59,791 nucleotides of DNA. Origin: Actinomadura formosensis NBRC 14204. Its GTDB lineage: Bacteria > Actinomycetota > Actinomycetes > Streptosporangiales > Streptosporangiaceae. Under the pieces are notes generated by a model. That model saw only the letters and a list, made by a program, of their open reading frames with translations, was not told where the DNA came from and did no database searches. This document shows positions 58,724 to 59,791 of this stretch, in pieces. Numbering within the stretch: position 1 is the first letter of the stretch; the number at the start of each line of letters is the position of its first letter. The DNA is taken from positions 1-59,791 of the forward strand of contig NZ_BCQQ01000031.1 of NCBI RefSeq assembly GCF_001552155.1, read 5' to 3'. The position numbers and the translations under genes were made by a program.

Positions 58724-59791
58724 CCCGGCATGTCGTGATCGTCGGCGCCGGCCCGGCGGGCCTCGGCGCGGCGGCGGGCGCGCTGCGCGCCGGCGCGCGG
58801 GTGACGCTGGTCGACGCCGCCGAGCATCCGGGCGGCCAGTACCACCGGATGCTCCCCGACGCCTACGCCGCCGAGCATCCCGGGCGCCTGCACCACGGCT
58901 GGCACGGCTTCGAACGCCTCCGCGACCATGTGCTCGGGCACCCGCGCTGCGACTGGTGGCCGGAGAGCACCGTCTGGTCGATCGAGCGGGACGAGCCCGC
59001 CGCGCCGCATGTCCACGTGCTGCGCGGCGAGATCGACGCGGCGGGACGGGAACGCCGGGTGCTGCGGCCCGACGCGCTGGTCCTCGCGCCCGGCGCCCAC
59101 GACCGGGTGCTGCCGTTCCCCGGCTGGGAACTGCCCGGCGTGCACACCGCCGGGGCGGCGCAGGCACTGGCGAAGGGCGAGCGCCTCGTGGTCGGCGACC
59201 GGGTGCTGATCGCCGGCTCCGGACCGTTCCTGCTGCCGGTCGCCGCGTCGCTGCTGGAGGCGGGCTCGACCGTCCGGGCGGTGCTGGAGGCGAACCCGGC
59301 CTCGACCGTCGCACGCGGCTGGATCCGCCGCCCCTGGGAACTGGCGTCCGAGACCGGCAAGGCCACGGAACTCGCCGAGTACGCCGGTCTGCTGGCCCGG
59401 CACCGCGTCCCCTACCGGACGGGCCGCGCCGTGATCGAGGCCCGGGGCGACGGGCGCGTGGAGGAGGCGGTCACCGCACGGCTCCGTCCCGACTGGTCGG
59501 TCGTCCCCGGCAGCGAGCAGACCGTCGCGGTGGACGCGCTGTGCGTCACCCACGGCTTCAGCCCGCAGCTCGAACTCCCGGTCGCGGCCGGCTGCCGGCT
59601 GCGCGACGGCGCGTTCGCCGAGGTGGACGACGACCAGCGCACCACCGCCCCGGCCGTCTATGCGGCAGGGGAGATCACCGGCATCGCCGGGGCCCAGTCC
59701 GCCCGCACCGAGGGCCTGCTCGCCGGCTGGATCGCCGGCGGCGGCGCCCCGGACGCCCCCGGCCTGGCGGGCACGCGCCGCCGCCGCGACC
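58720..59791 (+). CDS. NAD(P)/FAD oxidoreductase alpha subunit of trimeric dehydrogenase (partial, at least 357 aa)
   Basis: Pyridine-nucleotide-disulfide-type flavoprotein. FAD fold VVIVGAGPAGLGAAAGALRAGARVTLVDA; HPGGQYHRM; second dinucleotide fold VLIAGSGPFLLPVAASLLEAG; FAD-contacting VYAAGEITGIAGAQSARTEGLLAG. The usual C-terminal Cys-rich BFD-like part lies beyond the window. Alpha subunit of the LhpE/OoxA/HcnB type. Start overlaps the 2Fe-2S stop (ATGA). Confidence 0.92.
   Translation, partial: MTRHVVIVGAGPAGLGAAAGALRAGARVTLVDAAEHPGGQYHRMLPDAYAAEHPGRLHHGWHGFERLRDHVLGHPRCDWWPESTVWSIERDEPAAPHVHVLRGEIDAAGRERRVLRPDALVLAPGAHDRVLPFPGWELPGVHTAGAAQALAKGERLVVGDRVLIAGSGPFLLPVAASLLEAGSTVRAVLEANPASTVARGWIRRPWELASETGKATELAEYAGLLARHRVPYRTGRAVIEARGDGRVEEAVTARLRPDWSVVPGSEQTVAVDALCVTHGFSPQLELPVAAGCRLRDGAFAEVDDDQRTTAPAVYAAGEITGIAGAQSARTEGLLAGWIAGGGAPDAPGLAGTRRRRD

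Noticed and set aside
1..59791. tRNA, rRNA, CRISPR array, insertion sequence or prophage
   Set aside because: No tRNA T-loop/CCA context, no spaced direct-repeat array, no transposase or integrase motif, and no phage structural gene was seen.

Overview
The window is chromosomal DNA of a high-GC, sporulating-type actinomycete. Codon third positions are almost all G or C, start codons are often GTG, and genes are packed with 4-base ATGA or GTGA overlaps. Several small families typical of filamentous actinobacteria occur: DUF397, DUF574 SAM methyltransferase, DUF5999, and lone HATPase anti-sigma-like proteins. The mix suggests Thermomonosporaceae (Actinomadura-like) or a close relative, but no marker gene proves it. 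I see no rRNA, tRNA, CRISPR array, IS element or phage gene.

Layout. 0-3 kb: OmpR-type two-component system with a divergent PepSY protein. 3-6.2 kb: DUF574 methyltransferase, SRPBCC protein, and two paralogous small membrane proteins flanking a YdcF-like gene and a DUF5999 gene. 6.6-13 kb: glutathione-independent formaldehyde dehydrogenase, then a minus-strand group of GMC oxidoreductase, a partner protein and a GntR regulator with a perfect palindromic operator, preceded by a flavin oxidase with an eroded C-terminus. 13.4-22.7 kb: otsA, an ATPase/DUF397 pair without the usual HTH gene, acyl-CoA synthetase, two MFS exporters (one facing an HxlR regulator across a palindrome), and gene remnants. 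22.7-26.4 kb: maleylpyruvate-isomerase-like protein, tyrosine phosphatase, a methyltransferase/TetR divergent pair with a very clear promoter-operator, and an FkbM methyltransferase. 26.5-32.8 kb: leucine/isovalerate catabolic operon (acyl-CoA dehydrogenase, HMG-CoA lyase, both 3-methylcrotonyl-CoA carboxylase subunits) under a divergent TetR with two palindromic operators. 32.8-36.2 kb: two linked membrane-anchored solute-binding proteins, one fused to a vWA domain, with no transporter beside them. 36.7-40.3 kb: cobalamin riboswitch, BtuFCD transporter and CbiZ. 40.4-44.5 kb: TetR/VOC pair, unknowns, hydrolase, and a frameshifted DUF559 gene.

44.5-59.8 kb looks like one functional neighbourhood for peptide and (hydroxy)proline or D-amino-acid use. 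It contains a Dpp-type peptide importer divergent from an Xaa-Pro aminopeptidase, a secreted S1 serine protease, two paralogous GntR/FCD regulators, a LysR regulator, an XRE-cupin regulator, and a three-gene flavin/2Fe-2S/flavin dehydrogenase that runs off the window. Two shared DNA motifs tie these genes together: ATTGCACTG at three promoters, and GTTCG-N6-CGAAC at two promoters. The natural reading is: secreted protease makes peptides, Dpp imports them, the M24 peptidase releases amino acids from Xaa-Pro bonds, and the trimeric dehydrogenase oxidises a D-amino acid or hydroxyproline-like product. That flow is inference.
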